49,025 nt of DNA from Bacteroidota bacterium (lineage in GTDB: Bacteria; Bacteroidota; Ignavibacteria; UBA10030; BY39), in contig JASEGV010000015.1 of NCBI GenBank assembly GCA_030017895.1, positions 1 through 49,025 of the forward strand. The letters run 5' to 3'. Below, one piece after another: positions 17,314 through 26,022 of this stretch. The notes under the pieces were generated by a model. That model had not been told where the DNA came from. It made no database searches and saw only the letters and a list, made by a program, of their open reading frames with translations. Within the stretch, counting starts at the first letter, position 1. Every line of letters starts with the position of its first letter. A program made the translations under genes and the position numbers.

Positions 17314-18021
17314 ATGAAACTTGTTAGGTTGAATAAGTTTATAGCCGATTGCGGTCTCGCCTCGCGCCGTAAAGCTGATACATTGATAGAAGAGGGGAGA
17401 GTAAAAGTAAACGATAAAATTAAAACCGAATTAGGTTTCAAAATTAATCCCTCACGCGATAAAGTTTTTGTCGATGGCAAACAAGCCGTAAAATTAGACA
17501 AACCTGTATATATCGTTTTCAACAAACCAAAAGATTGTATCACAACAACCAAAGACGAAAAGGGGAGAACAAGTGTTTTGGATTATGTAAAAGTCCGCGA
17601 TCGTATTTATCCGATCGGTAGGCTCGATCGTGACACAACGGGTGTTTTGCTCTTAACTACTGATGGCGAGTTTGCTAATCATTTGATGCATCCAAAACAC
17701 GAGATTAAAAAATCATACAAAGTTACACTCAATGAACCGATGACTCCCCAAATCGCTGCTATACTCAGTAAAGGAGTAAAGATCTCCGGCAGGCAAACAG
17801 AAGCTGCCGAAGTGATTATTATTCCAGGAACGAAAAACAAAGAAGTTGGTATCATCATTCACGAGGGAAGAAACCGTCAGGTTCGTAGAATGTTTGAAGC
17901 TCATAATTATGAAATTAAAAAATTAGAGCGCATTGCCTACGGTGATGTTTCAATCGAAGGATTAAAACGTGGCGAATGGCGATATATGACTAAAAAAGAG
18001 ATCGAAAGTTTTTATAAATAG
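17314..18021 (+). CDS. rluB: 23S rRNA pseudouridine synthase RluB
   Basis: RsuA-family enzyme, 235 residues from the ATG at 17314, directly after the scpB stop. The S4 domain reads VRLNKFIADCGLASRRKADTLI. The catalytic motif is GRLDRDTTGVLLLTTDG (catalytic D in RLDRD), with EGRNRQVRRMFEAHNY near the C-terminus. Further in-frame ATGs exist upstream inside scpB (17257, 17302), but 17314 gives the normal RluB N-terminus. The scpA-scpB-rluB order is common in bacteria and supports the specific RluB call (U2605 of 23S rRNA in E. coli numbering). Confidence 0.92.
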   Translation: MKLVRLNKFIADCGLASRRKADTLIEEGRVKVNDKIKTELGFKINPSRDKVFVDGKQAVKLDKPVYIVFNKPKDCITTTKDEKGRTSVLDYVKVRDRIYPIGRLDRDTTGVLLLTTDGEFANHLMHPKHEIKKSYKVTLNEPMTPQIAAILSKGVKISGRQTEAAEVIIIPGTKNKEVGIIIHEGRNRQVRRMFEAHNYEIKKLERIAYGDVSIEGLKRGEWRYMTKKEIESFYK

Positions 18022-18030
18022 GAGAAAATT

Positions 18031-19455
18031 ATGCAACTAATTAAATTGTTTGTGTTTAGTTTACTAATCTTTGTTATAAGTTCAGTAGCTTATTCAAATT
18101 TTGATAAGTTATTCTTCAATAAAACTATGCGTGTTGATTATTTCCATACAGGCTCGAAGACGCAAGAGATTTTTAACATCGACCAAATTTATGAAGAAGG
18201 CGAGTGGCCCGGAAGCAAAATTAACTTGATCGATACACTGAATTATGGTGAATATTTAGTAAAAGTATTTGATGTTGCAACCAATAATTTAATTTTCTCA
18301 CGCGGTTATTCTACAATCTTCAACGAATGGCAGTCAACCGATGAGGCTGCGCCCGGTGTTTTTAAAACTTACCACGAAACAGTCCGACTTCCAATGCCAA
18401 AGCGGAAAATCCAATTTACAATCAACAGGCGGGATAAACAGATGATGTTTAAAGAAGTTTATTCAATTACGATTGATCCCGAAAATCCAACCGTTGTTAA
18501 TAAAAATAATCGTAAATATGACTTCAAAGTTTCGCAAGTTATGAACAACGGACCTTCGGATAAAAAGGTTGATGTGTTGATAATCGGGGATGGCTATACA
18601 AAAAATGATCTTGATAAATTTCGCAGAGATGTTAAAAAAGTAAACGACCACATGTTCAGCGTTAGTCCATTCAAAGAACGAAAAAAAGATTTTAATGTTT
18701 GGACGGTAGAAGTTGTTTCAGCAGATTCGGGTATCGACAAACCCGATGCAAATGTTTACAAAAATAACATTCTCGGCACTACTTATAATTATTTTAATTC
18801 GCCACGTTATATTTTAACCGAGGAGAATAAAACATTACGAGATATTGCAGCAGCCGTGCCTTACGATTTCATAAATATTCTTGTGAACGATAACCGTTAC
18901 GGCGGCGGCGGAATTTACAACCTTTACACAACTACATATACGATTCCCGACGCTGCCGATAAAGACTGGCAAATAGATTATGTTTATGTTCACGAATTCG
19001 GACATAGTTTCGGTGGGCTTGGCGATGAATACTACAGTTCGCAAGTTTCATATACCGATTTCTACACAAAAGGTATAGAACCCTGGGAACCGAATGTTAC
19101 TGCTCAAACTAAAAAAGAAAAATTAAAATGGAAAAATCTTGTTGATGCCGATACACCAATTCCAACTCCGTGGGAAAAAGCTGAGTTCGACAGTCTCGAA
19201 AGCCTCCGCCAAAAATTAGATCGCTTAGCACCCGACTATTACCAGAAGCGTGAACCTTTGATTCAACAGACTCAAAATATTTTGAAATCTACAAAATATG
19301 CAAATAAGGTCGGTACCTTTGAAGGGGCTGGATATATTTCAGAAGGACTGTTCCGTCCGCAAGCCGACTGCCGTATGTTCACATTGAGTTTAGCCGACTT
19401 CGATGCAGTTTGCCGCGCATCAATCATCAGGATGATAGATTTTTATTCAAAATAA
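18031..19455 (+). CDS. Secreted M64-family metallopeptidase
   Basis: Exported zinc peptidase of the IgA-peptidase M64 family, 474 residues. A signal peptide spans residues 1-22 (KLFVFSLLIFVISSVAYS). An N-terminal beta domain (to about 165) precedes the catalytic domain, which opens with KVDVLIIGDGYTKNDLDKF and carries the zinc motif HEFGHSFGGLGDEYY (HExxH with the downstream DE). Serving as an IgA protease is unlikely in an environmental bacterium, so a general protein- or peptide-degrading role is more probable. It starts 9 bases after rluB with GGAG upstream. The M14 carboxypeptidase follows 15 bases later, suggesting a peptide-degradation pair. Confidence 0.9.
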   Translation: MQLIKLFVFSLLIFVISSVAYSNFDKLFFNKTMRVDYFHTGSKTQEIFNIDQIYEEGEWPGSKINLIDTLNYGEYLVKVFDVATNNLIFSRGYSTIFNEWQSTDEAAPGVFKTYHETVRLPMPKRKIQFTINRRDKQMMFKEVYSITIDPENPTVVNKNNRKYDFKVSQVMNNGPSDKKVDVLIIGDGYTKNDLDKFRRDVKKVNDHMFSVSPFKERKKDFNVWTVEVVSADSGIDKPDANVYKNNILGTTYNYFNSPRYILTEENKTLRDIAAAVPYDFINILVNDNRYGGGGIYNLYTTTYTIPDAADKDWQIDYVYVHEFGHSFGGLGDEYYSSQVSYTDFYTKGIEPWEPNVTAQTKKEKLKWKNLVDADTPIPTPWEKAEFDSLESLRQKLDRLAPDYYQKREPLIQQTQNILKSTKYANKVGTFEGAGYISEGLFRPQADCRMFTLSLADFDAVCRASIIRMIDFYSK

Positions 19456-19470
19456 TTTTGTTAGGTATTT

Positions 19471-21249
19471 ATGGTCAAAATACTATTTGGTCTTATTTTA
19501 TTTTTTTCGTTTGGATTTTCACAACAAGATATTCCGAACGTATGGCTTACAAAAGCTGAAAGGAGTAACTTTATTGAAACAGCCCGCTACGAAGAAACCC
19601 TGGGTTTCTGCCGCCAGTTAGAAAAAGCTTCATCCTGGATAAAGATAATCTCTATCGGTAAAAGTGGCGAGGGGCGTGAAATTCCTTTGTTGATCGTTTC
19701 AAAAGAAAATATTTTTAATCCTGAAAAAGTTTATAAATCTTCCAAGACCGTTGTCTTGATCCAAAACGGAATTCACTCAGGAGAAATCGAAGGCAAAGAT
19801 GCATCGCTGATGCTTCTGCGTGATATTGTCATTACAAAAAAATATCCTCACCTGCTCGATAATACAATTCTTCTGATACTTCCCATTTATAATGTCGATG
19901 GGCACGAAAGATTTAACTCTTATAACAGGATCAATCAAAACGGACCGGCACAAATGGGATGGAGAACTAATGCTACGAACTTAAATTTAAACCGCAATTA
20001 TATGAAAGCCGATGCACCGGAAACACGCGCCTTCCTGAAAATGTTCAATACCTGGCTTCCCGATTTTTTTATTGATGTTCACACAACCAACGGCGCCGAT
20101 TATCAATATGCACTTAGTTATTCAATCGATAATTCTGAAAATATGCAGCAAGGTGTTCGCACTTGGATCAACGAAAATATTATTAAGAATGTTTTCACAA
20201 ATATGGAATCATCGGGTTATCCGCTTGTGCCTTATGTCTGGTTCCGCAATAATATGGACTTGGAAAAGGGGATTCAAGGGGGAGTTGCTCCGCCACGATT
20301 TTCAAACGGTTATCCACCCCTTCAAAACCGTCCTGCATTACTCATCGAAACACACATGATGAAAGACTACAAAACGCGTGTCGAGGGAGTGTATCATTTT
20401 ATATTAACAATTTTAGAAAACTTTCACACCGATAATGGACAACTTAAAAAAGCAGTTCGGAATGCTGATGCGCAAACTATAAACGGAGTAATCTCACCGT
20501 TCCCAATCCGTTTTGAAACGAATTCGGAAGCTGACTCGATTAATTTTTTGGGTTATCAGGCAATCGTTGAATCGAGTGAGGTTTCTGGGACGAATTGGAT
20601 CCGCTGGACTAACGAACCTCTCGATATAAAAATTCCTTGGTTCAATAAAACAAAAGTTACTGCTGCGATTGAACCACCTTTGGCTTATTTAATTCCACAG
20701 CAATGGATTAATGTAATAGATGTATTGCGGTATCACGGTATCGATGTCGAACGATTAAAACAACCGGTCGAAGTTGATGCTGAAGTTTATCGCTTATCAG
20801 ATGCTAAGTGGCAAGAGAAATCATACGAAGGTAGGCACCCTGTAAGTTATAATGTTGAGAAATTTACAGAGAAACGGAAATTTCCAGTGGGAACTTTTGT
20901 TGTTCGACTTAATCAAAGGCTTGCCAAAGTTGCAATTCACTTACTTGAACCGGAAGCTCCTGATGCTTTAGCATTTTGGGGATTCTTCGATGCAATTTTT
21001 GAACAGAAAGAATACGCCGAAGCGTATGTCCTTGAAAAATTAGCCCGCGAAATGTTAGTCGAAAATGCAGAATTGAAAAAAGAATTTGAGTCGAAGATTG
21101 CGAGTGATACAACATTCGCAAAAAGCCCGCAAGCAAGGTTAAACTTCTTTTACGAGCGTTCGCCGTACTGGGATACTCAGATGAACCTGTATCCTGTTGC
21201 GCGGGTTGTTTCGGATGTGAAGTTTGTAACGGAACCGGTTAAGAAATGA
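19471..21249 (+). CDS. Secreted M14-family zinc carboxypeptidase
   Basis: Exported metallocarboxypeptidase-like enzyme, 592 residues with a signal peptide (KILFGLILFFSFGFS). Zinc ligands are in NGIHSGEIEGKDA (H and E of HxxE) and DVHTTNGADY (third ligand H). LNLNRNYMKADAPETRAF contains the substrate-binding Asn-Arg, and ALLIETHMMKDY the general-base glutamate. The C-terminal ~200 residues form an additional domain of unknown role. Its position directly behind the M64 peptidase suggests joint breakdown of extracellular peptides. Confidence 0.9.
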   Translation: MVKILFGLILFFSFGFSQQDIPNVWLTKAERSNFIETARYEETLGFCRQLEKASSWIKIISIGKSGEGREIPLLIVSKENIFNPEKVYKSSKTVVLIQNGIHSGEIEGKDASLMLLRDIVITKKYPHLLDNTILLILPIYNVDGHERFNSYNRINQNGPAQMGWRTNATNLNLNRNYMKADAPETRAFLKMFNTWLPDFFIDVHTTNGADYQYALSYSIDNSENMQQGVRTWINENIIKNVFTNMESSGYPLVPYVWFRNNMDLEKGIQGGVAPPRFSNGYPPLQNRPALLIETHMMKDYKTRVEGVYHFILTILENFHTDNGQLKKAVRNADAQTINGVISPFPIRFETNSEADSINFLGYQAIVESSEVSGTNWIRWTNEPLDIKIPWFNKTKVTAAIEPPLAYLIPQQWINVIDVLRYHGIDVERLKQPVEVDAEVYRLSDAKWQEKSYEGRHPVSYNVEKFTEKRKFPVGTFVVRLNQRLAKVAIHLLEPEAPDALAFWGFFDAIFEQKEYAEAYVLEKLAREMLVENAELKKEFESKIASDTTFAKSPQARLNFFYERSPYWDTQMNLYPVARVVSDVKFVTEPVKK

Positions 21250-21285
21250 ATCGGTGGAATGGGGAAGGGGAGAAGTCGGAATGAA

Positions 21286-21369
21286 GGAATGATGTCAGCC
21301 GGAGGCTGATGTGCCTATGGCACAGATTGTTGGAGTGATGGAATGATGTAAGCTGGAGGCTGATGTGCC
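21286..21369 (+). repeat. Two 30-base direct repeats, each with a short hairpin
   Basis: Near-identical 30-base units at 21286-21315 and 21340-21369 begin GGAATGATGT, centre on CAGCC-GGA-GGCTG (the second copy has AGCTGGAGGCT) and end GATGTGCC. A second small hairpin GTGCC-TAT-GGCAC spans 21311-21323. A similar CAGCC-AGA-GGCTG hairpin recurs at 23597-23609 on the far side of the DUF4209 gene. Confidence 0.6.
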
Positions 21370-21410
21370 AATATATAGTCTATTACGTTATAGAAATCAA
21401 AATAATATTT

Positions 21411-21641
21411 TGTGCCATATAACGGCGTTGCCGATAAGCGGCGCCCCAGAACAAGAATGCCACTTAGAAAACAACTGCCGAAGATTAAGCAAACTGTGCT
21501 TAACTTTCATCGTAAGCGCAGTTTGCAACAATGTTATTTAATTGAACTACCTTGAACAAGTTAGCCGAAACGGAACGACTAACACTGAAATTTGTTAAAT
21601 GCCGAATGCGAAAACGCTGTCGGCTTGAGGCACTTGTTAGC
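21411..21641. repeat. attC-like palindromic intergenic region
   Basis: Gene-free DNA with stacked secondary structure. A 14-base stem is at 21489-21502/21513-21526 (GCAAACTGTGCTTA with one wobble). A hairpin at 21601-21624 has arms GCCGA and TCGGC closed by GCG/CGC around AAAA. GTTAGCCGAAA at 21560-21570 and GTTAGC at 21635-21640 resemble the GTTRRRY core of integron attC sites. TTAATTGAAC (21538-21547) and GTTAGCCGAAA both recur in the palindrome at 48391-48528. It follows the stop codon of the minus-strand gene, as an attC follows its cassette gene. No integrase is present, so the attC identity is tentative. Confidence 0.45.
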
Positions 21642-22556
21642 TCACGTCTCATTCTTTTTAGTAAAATCATACATCCCAATTTTTAATAAACATATAAACA
21701 AGAGGTGCAAGTTATCAACTGAATATTCAGAAGAATGCATTAAGCCGTGTGCGACTTTATGCCTTAAATTATAGCCCTTCTTTTCAACTAATAGAAATTT
21801 GAACAGCAACAAATCGTCTGGATTAAATATTTTTTCTATTTCTTCTTCCCTAAGTAACATATTGATATCTTTTTCTTTTACTATCAATTTATCATTTTTA
21901 TCTTTTGTTTGTGTGAATGTTGTAATTCCATTAAACGAACATAAATCTCTTACAAGTCCTTCAATTTTTAAAGTCAGTGAATCGGTTGGCATTACTAAAT
22001 CCGGATAGTAATTAACATTATGAATGATATTCTTTAATTGAACAAAATATTCGATTAAGCTTCCAGTTATTTGGGATAACCAATTGAAACTATAAACCTT
22101 GCCCATAATTTTTTTTGTGAAGGTTTTACCAAACCAAGAATTCTTTTCAAAATAATCTAAAACAGAATTAATATTTAACTTGTTTTCTCTAACACACGTA
22201 TAAATTATATAGTGAATGAGATAAATATACTGCATACTTAAAGCGTGTCCATAATTCTCAAGAAGATGGAAATATACTTTCTCGTTTTCAGAAGAAAAAT
22301 GTTGGATAGGATTTCCAGATTGGTCGTGAATCGTTTTTGTTAATAAATGTAAGAATGGAGTTAATTCTGCTTGTGATTTGACGGCTTCTTCTAGTTCTTT
22401 TTTATTGGGAAGAATATCCTTAGCGTGCATCAGGGTCTTCAATATTTCCTCGGAATCTGTCTTTGCGATTTCTTCCGCTACCTTTTGGCAATGATCAATA
22501 TATTTTTCAAGACCAATCTTTTGGGAATATTCTTGTAAGCCAACATCTGCTTTCAA
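21642..22556 (-). CDS. C-terminal half of an interrupted DUF4209 (HEPN-like) protein
   Basis: This is the 3' part of a gene whose 5' part is at 22605-23492 in the same frame. The sequence is open from just after the TAA at 22605-22607, with codons for IKDSSKIKELEEKFIA before the TTG at 22556. The stretch LRHKVAHGL near the C-terminus matches the RNxxxHG signature of DUF4209 and has the Rx4H spacing of HEPN ribonuclease domains. The protein is otherwise helical. DUF4209 genes have no settled function. The HEPN-like motif and the neighbouring restriction genes suggest defence or stress RNA cleavage, which is an inference. Restart at the TTG could yield a separate 304-residue product. Confidence 0.65.
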   Translation of the reverse strand: MKADVGLQEYSQKIGLEKYIDHCQKVAEEIAKTDSEEILKTLMHAKDILPNKKELEEAVKSQAELTPFLHLLTKTIHDQSGNPIQHFSSENEKVYFHLLENYGHALSMQYIYLIHYIIYTCVRENKLNINSVLDYFEKNSWFGKTFTKKIMGKVYSFNWLSQITGSLIEYFVQLKNIIHNVNYYPDLVMPTDSLTLKIEGLVRDLCSFNGITTFTQTKDKNDKLIVKEKDINMLLREEEIEKIFNPDDLLLFKFLLVEKKGYNLRHKVAHGLMHSSEYSVDNLHLLFICLLKIGMYDFTKKNET

Positions 22557-22604
22557 TGCAATAAACTTTTCTTCTAGCTCTTTTATTTTAGAAGAATCTT
22601 TAAT

Positions 22605-23492
22605 TTATTTGTAACAATCTAAAGCTTGTTGACAATAACTAATGCCAGCTAAGTCTTCTTTAGTTTCTGCTAATAGCTTCTCGTAAACAATTGCCTCGTT
22701 TTTCTTCCAATTGTATTTGGTAAGCCCTAGCTTCTTTGATAAAGCATATCCAATCTCAAGCATTTGAATTGCTGGATGATATTCGTTATCATTTTCAAGT
22801 ATGCTCGATATATCCCACATTATTTCAATCATTTCATCAAGTGATGTATCCTTGAATATTTTGTAGTTATCATTGATAAGGCGAAGAAGGTTGTATTGCA
22901 GAAAATGGTTTTTAGTTTTGACTGATTTGTAATTTTTGATATGCTCAATTACAAGTGAAATCACTTCATTTGTTTTGTATTTAATTTGAACAGATAAGGG
23001 GAACAAATTCCTAAGATAGTATAAGATTTTGTGCGGCGAATCTTTTAACTCCCCAGATTTTACTTCTTGATTTAGTTCTTCTATTATTGCGAAATAATCA
23101 TCTATTGCTGATTGCGCATATTTTTGATTTTTGTGAGGAGATAACCATAATAAATGGGAATAGCGAACACGCAAATAGATATTATTAGTTTCAGCAAACT
23201 TGTTTTTAATATGTTCAAAAGAATCTCCGGTAAAATTGTTTAAGGATGGATATTCCACAGGATTGCCATCTTTGTCAGAACCACTCCACATATTATGGAG
23301 TTCGTTATCACGAATTGTAAAATTAAAAATGTCCATTTCGAGTTGCGCTAATTTAACAGCATCCATATCCTTTGTTTTATATTTCTCATCTCTATACTTC
23401 TGCCAAATGTCGCTTACTGAAGTAGGATATTTATCTACAAAGGATAAGGTTTCTAAATATTTATAAACTTCTTCATTGGTATTGAAATTCAT
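22605..23492 (-). CDS. N-terminal half of the interrupted DUF4209 protein (DUF7380-like)
   Basis: 295 codons from ATG 23492 to a TAA at 22605-22607. The helical, TPR-like sequence (AIDDYFAIIEELNQEV, HPAIQMLEIGYALSKKLGL, GISYCQQALDCYK) looks like the N-terminal region that normally precedes DUF4209 in one ~600-residue chain. The frame continues without a shift past the stop into the downstream half, so one nonsense change (for example CAA to TAA) explains the split. Joined, the gene would be 616 codons. Either a recent pseudogene or a product made by read-through. It is preceded by a palindromic gap at 23493-23636. Confidence 0.6.
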   Translation of the reverse strand: MNFNTNEEVYKYLETLSFVDKYPTSVSDIWQKYRDEKYKTKDMDAVKLAQLEMDIFNFTIRDNELHNMWSGSDKDGNPVEYPSLNNFTGDSFEHIKNKFAETNNIYLRVRYSHLLWLSPHKNQKYAQSAIDDYFAIIEELNQEVKSGELKDSPHKILYYLRNLFPLSVQIKYKTNEVISLVIEHIKNYKSVKTKNHFLQYNLLRLINDNYKIFKDTSLDEMIEIMWDISSILENDNEYHPAIQMLEIGYALSKKLGLTKYNWKKNEAIVYEKLLAETKEDLAGISYCQQALDCYK

Positions 23493-23509
23493 ATTTGCAC
23501 CAATTAGTG

Positions 23510-23609
23510 AGCTAACTATTAATTATCCCGCCATAAATCTGCATATCACTTACGCCGGTGGCGGACAAGCCGGCGGTTTGTGTGTTATAATCTATTCAGC
23601 CAGAGGCTG
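23510..23609. repeat. Palindromic attC-like gap between minus-strand accessory genes
   Basis: Between the GIY-YIG endonuclease stop and the DUF4209 start. It holds GCTAAC (23511-23516), CCCGCCAT (23527-23534, also present at 48495-48502), an inverted pair CGCCGG/CCGGCG (23553-23558/23570-23575), GTGTTATAA (23582-23590) and the hairpin CAGCC-AGA-GGCTG (23597-23609). The composition is strikingly GC-rich compared with the flanking AT-rich genes. Confidence 0.4.
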
Positions 23610-23636
23610 ACAAGTAAAAACTTTGTTTTCGCGTTA

Positions 23637-24536
23637 TCACTTCACAATGCGAAATTCTGTTACATCAATCTCATTACTCTTATACCTCAATTTTATTTTA
23701 TCCTCTTCAAATGCAACGAATATATCAATTGTATTTCTAGAAAACGCATCAGAATCATTTATCACTTTTTTTACTTCTCTGAAGGGAATCAATAAGATGC
23801 TGCCTCTTGGCATAAGTAGTGAACCATTTTCTTCTTTGAGGGTTTTCTTCAAAACATCTCTAAAAGTTACTTGCCAACCTTTTTGCTTTTTACTTCCAGG
23901 TCTAATAAAAACTTTCTCGCCATTGATGGTTGCTTCATATGATTTGAATTCTTGAATATTATATTTATACTTCTCCAAAATTTTTCTCAGGTCATCTAAC
24001 ATTACTTCTTCTTGACCTCTTTTTGCAATTAGCTTTTGAATTAATCCTTTCCTTAACAAGAAAAAGTTTAACTCAGAAATTAATTTTGTTACGATAACTT
24101 TCTGTAAAGAATTCAGAGTCTGCTTTGACCCTTGGGATACAACTTTATATTTGTTTGCCTTAAATAGGGCGATCAAATAAAATTCTAATTCAAGTCTAAC
24201 AACGTTATCATTAAAATCAGACTGGTTCGCGGGTCGACCATCATTGATTATTACAACTCTATCCCAATTTTTAATTTTATCATCCGGCGTGTTATTGTGA
24301 GTTTTTAATCTAATATAAAGACTTTTTGCTTCTCCTACATAAACTTTATTAGTTTTTGATTCAATAAGCAAATAAATACCGGGATAATCAATTTTTCCAA
24401 GTTCCGCGTTGAAAGTTTCTAAAGATTTGATAGAACGAGGGAAATCCCACGAACGAATTTGCTCGGTAGTTCTTGACCTAATTATGTTTTCACCATTCCG
24501 AGGATCTTCATAAAAACCGATCTGTTTTTCTTCCAC
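23637..24536 (-). CDS. GIY-YIG nuclease, probable restriction endonuclease
   Basis: 299-residue nuclease with the GIY-YIG core at residues 50-135: GIYLLIES...KVYVGEAKSLYIRLKTH supplies the GIY and YIG-equivalent strands and the arginine, and VVRLELEFYLIALF supplies the metal-binding glutamate. The C-terminal ~140 residues form a separate domain, likely for DNA recognition (KKQKGWQVTFRDVL). The start is GTG at 24536, two bases after the methyltransferase stop on the same strand, so the two are co-translated. A GIY-YIG enzyme paired with a DNA methyltransferase is the layout of type II systems such as Eco29kI, and the cleavage role follows from that context. Confidence 0.82.
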   Translation of the reverse strand: MEEKQIGFYEDPRNGENIIRSRTTEQIRSWDFPRSIKSLETFNAELGKIDYPGIYLLIESKTNKVYVGEAKSLYIRLKTHNNTPDDKIKNWDRVVIINDGRPANQSDFNDNVVRLELEFYLIALFKANKYKVVSQGSKQTLNSLQKVIVTKLISELNFFLLRKGLIQKLIAKRGQEEVMLDDLRKILEKYKYNIQEFKSYEATINGEKVFIRPGSKKQKGWQVTFRDVLKKTLKEENGSLLMPRGSILLIPFREVKKVINDSDAFSRNTIDIFVAFEEDKIKLRYKSNEIDVTEFRIVK

Positions 24537-24538
24537 TT

Positions 24539-25891
24539 TTATTTCCTTAATGTGATTATGGTTTCTCTGAGCTTATAACTTCTAATTTGTCCAGAACGCC
24601 TATTTCTCGCTTTTTCGATTTTCTCAATTGTGAGTCCTAAATCTTGACCAATTTTTGCAATCATTAAATCAGTAGGAACATAAACATCTGCAATAAGGCT
24701 GTCGCCAACTACTAAAATAAACCTTCCATTATTATTTATTTTATCTACAACTTTCTTAAAAACTTTATACATATCATCAAAATATTTATGCACGATAAAA
24801 GGCATATCCTGACGACGATATTTCCCTCTTCGGTCAATATTCCGTTTAATATTACGTTTGATATTTTCTATCCATTCATTAGTATAAGTAGGCTGGTATT
24901 CTTTAATCATTCCCTTTGAAACATTATCACAAACCACCATCTCATCTTTTACTTTTTTAAGTTGTGCCTGATTAGTAGCAAAACCTAACCAACCCATTTC
25001 TATTTTGTAATTGATAACATAATCTAACCCATTCATATAAGGTGGAGATGTAATAACCAAATCAAATTTATTGTTATGTTCATATTCCATTGCGTTAGCA
25101 AGAATTACATCCGCTCTTGTCGTAATAAAATCCGAGTATTCATTATGAATGATTCTCAAATCCTCAGCAATTTGATGAATCTTTTGGTTCATTAGAACAA
25201 ATGGGGCTGCGGGGTCGATTTTTTTATTTTTTGAATATCCCAAGCAAGGACTTCGCTTGAGATTACTAACATCAATTAGAATGGATGAAAAAGCCACTTT
25301 TAATAAATCAACAATAATAGGATTTATATTTTTTGAAAGATTTTCGATGCCACCTTTCAGCAATTCCAATTTTTTTAAAACACCTTTTGAAAAATGTTTT
25401 TCAGATTTTAAAAATTTTGGAGCAGGTGATAATTTACTAGTATCTAATTTGTTAAATACTTTTAATAATTCTGTGGAAGACACTTCCCAAGAATTAAGCT
25501 TTGTTTCAGCAATAAACTTTAAAAGAGGATTAAGCTCGGTACCAAACGACCTGTACCCATTTAATTTTGATTGAACTTGAACTGTACCACAGCCAGTGAA
25601 CGGATCTAAAATTATTGGATTTTTGTAATCTTGACTGTACTGATCAAAAATAGTTTGAACAAAAGATGCAGAAAAACCTTGTACGTAAGGTGCCCAACGA
25701 TGTATAGCCTCATTTACATTTGGGCTAAATTGAATCGGTTGTTTTTTATTAAGTATAGATATACCCAACTCTTCTAAATAACGAATAGAATCTAAGTCAC
25801 AATTGCCCATCTTTTTGGGTGAATTGAGTATATTCAGCTGGCGTGCAGTTATATGTTTTGCATTTATCGGAAATAAATTTTGTTGTTGCAT
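24539..25891 (-). CDS. Site-specific DNA methyltransferase
   Basis: 450-residue amino-methyltransferase. Motif I is ILDPFTGCGTVQVQ (SAM binding) and motif IV is VITSPPYMNGLDYV. The SPPY form is typical of N4-cytosine methylation, though N6-adenine is not excluded. Motif I precedes motif IV by about 150 residues, so the order is not the beta-class order. The N-terminal ~100 residues (FSPNVNEAIHRWAPYVQGFS) resemble this family's recognition/positioning segment. It is the first gene of the restriction pair; the ATG at 25891 has no strong ribosome binding site. Making the methyltransferase first would protect host DNA before the nuclease appears. Confidence 0.88.
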   Translation of the reverse strand: MQQQNLFPINAKHITARQLNILNSPKKMGNCDLDSIRYLEELGISILNKKQPIQFSPNVNEAIHRWAPYVQGFSASFVQTIFDQYSQDYKNPIILDPFTGCGTVQVQSKLNGYRSFGTELNPLLKFIAETKLNSWEVSSTELLKVFNKLDTSKLSPAPKFLKSEKHFSKGVLKKLELLKGGIENLSKNINPIIVDLLKVAFSSILIDVSNLKRSPCLGYSKNKKIDPAAPFVLMNQKIHQIAEDLRIIHNEYSDFITTRADVILANAMEYEHNNKFDLVITSPPYMNGLDYVINYKIEMGWLGFATNQAQLKKVKDEMVVCDNVSKGMIKEYQPTYTNEWIENIKRNIKRNIDRRGKYRRQDMPFIVHKYFDDMYKVFKKVVDKINNNGRFILVVGDSLIADVYVPTDLMIAKIGQDLGLTIEKIEKARNRRSGQIRSYKLRETIITLRK

Positions 25892-26022
25892 ATTATGTTA
25901 AACTATTTTAAAAAAAGATACAGAACAAACCATTATTAGTATATATCGTAGCTGCCCTCAATATATTATTTAATACCTTCAAATTCAAATTATTTTGACT
26001 TTACTATTTATTCCTAGGTACA

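Noticed and set aside
21286-21369. CRISPR array candidate because of two 30-base repeats
   Set aside because: Only two imperfect copies, internal hairpins typical of dispersed repeats, a 24-base spacer, and no cas genes nearby.
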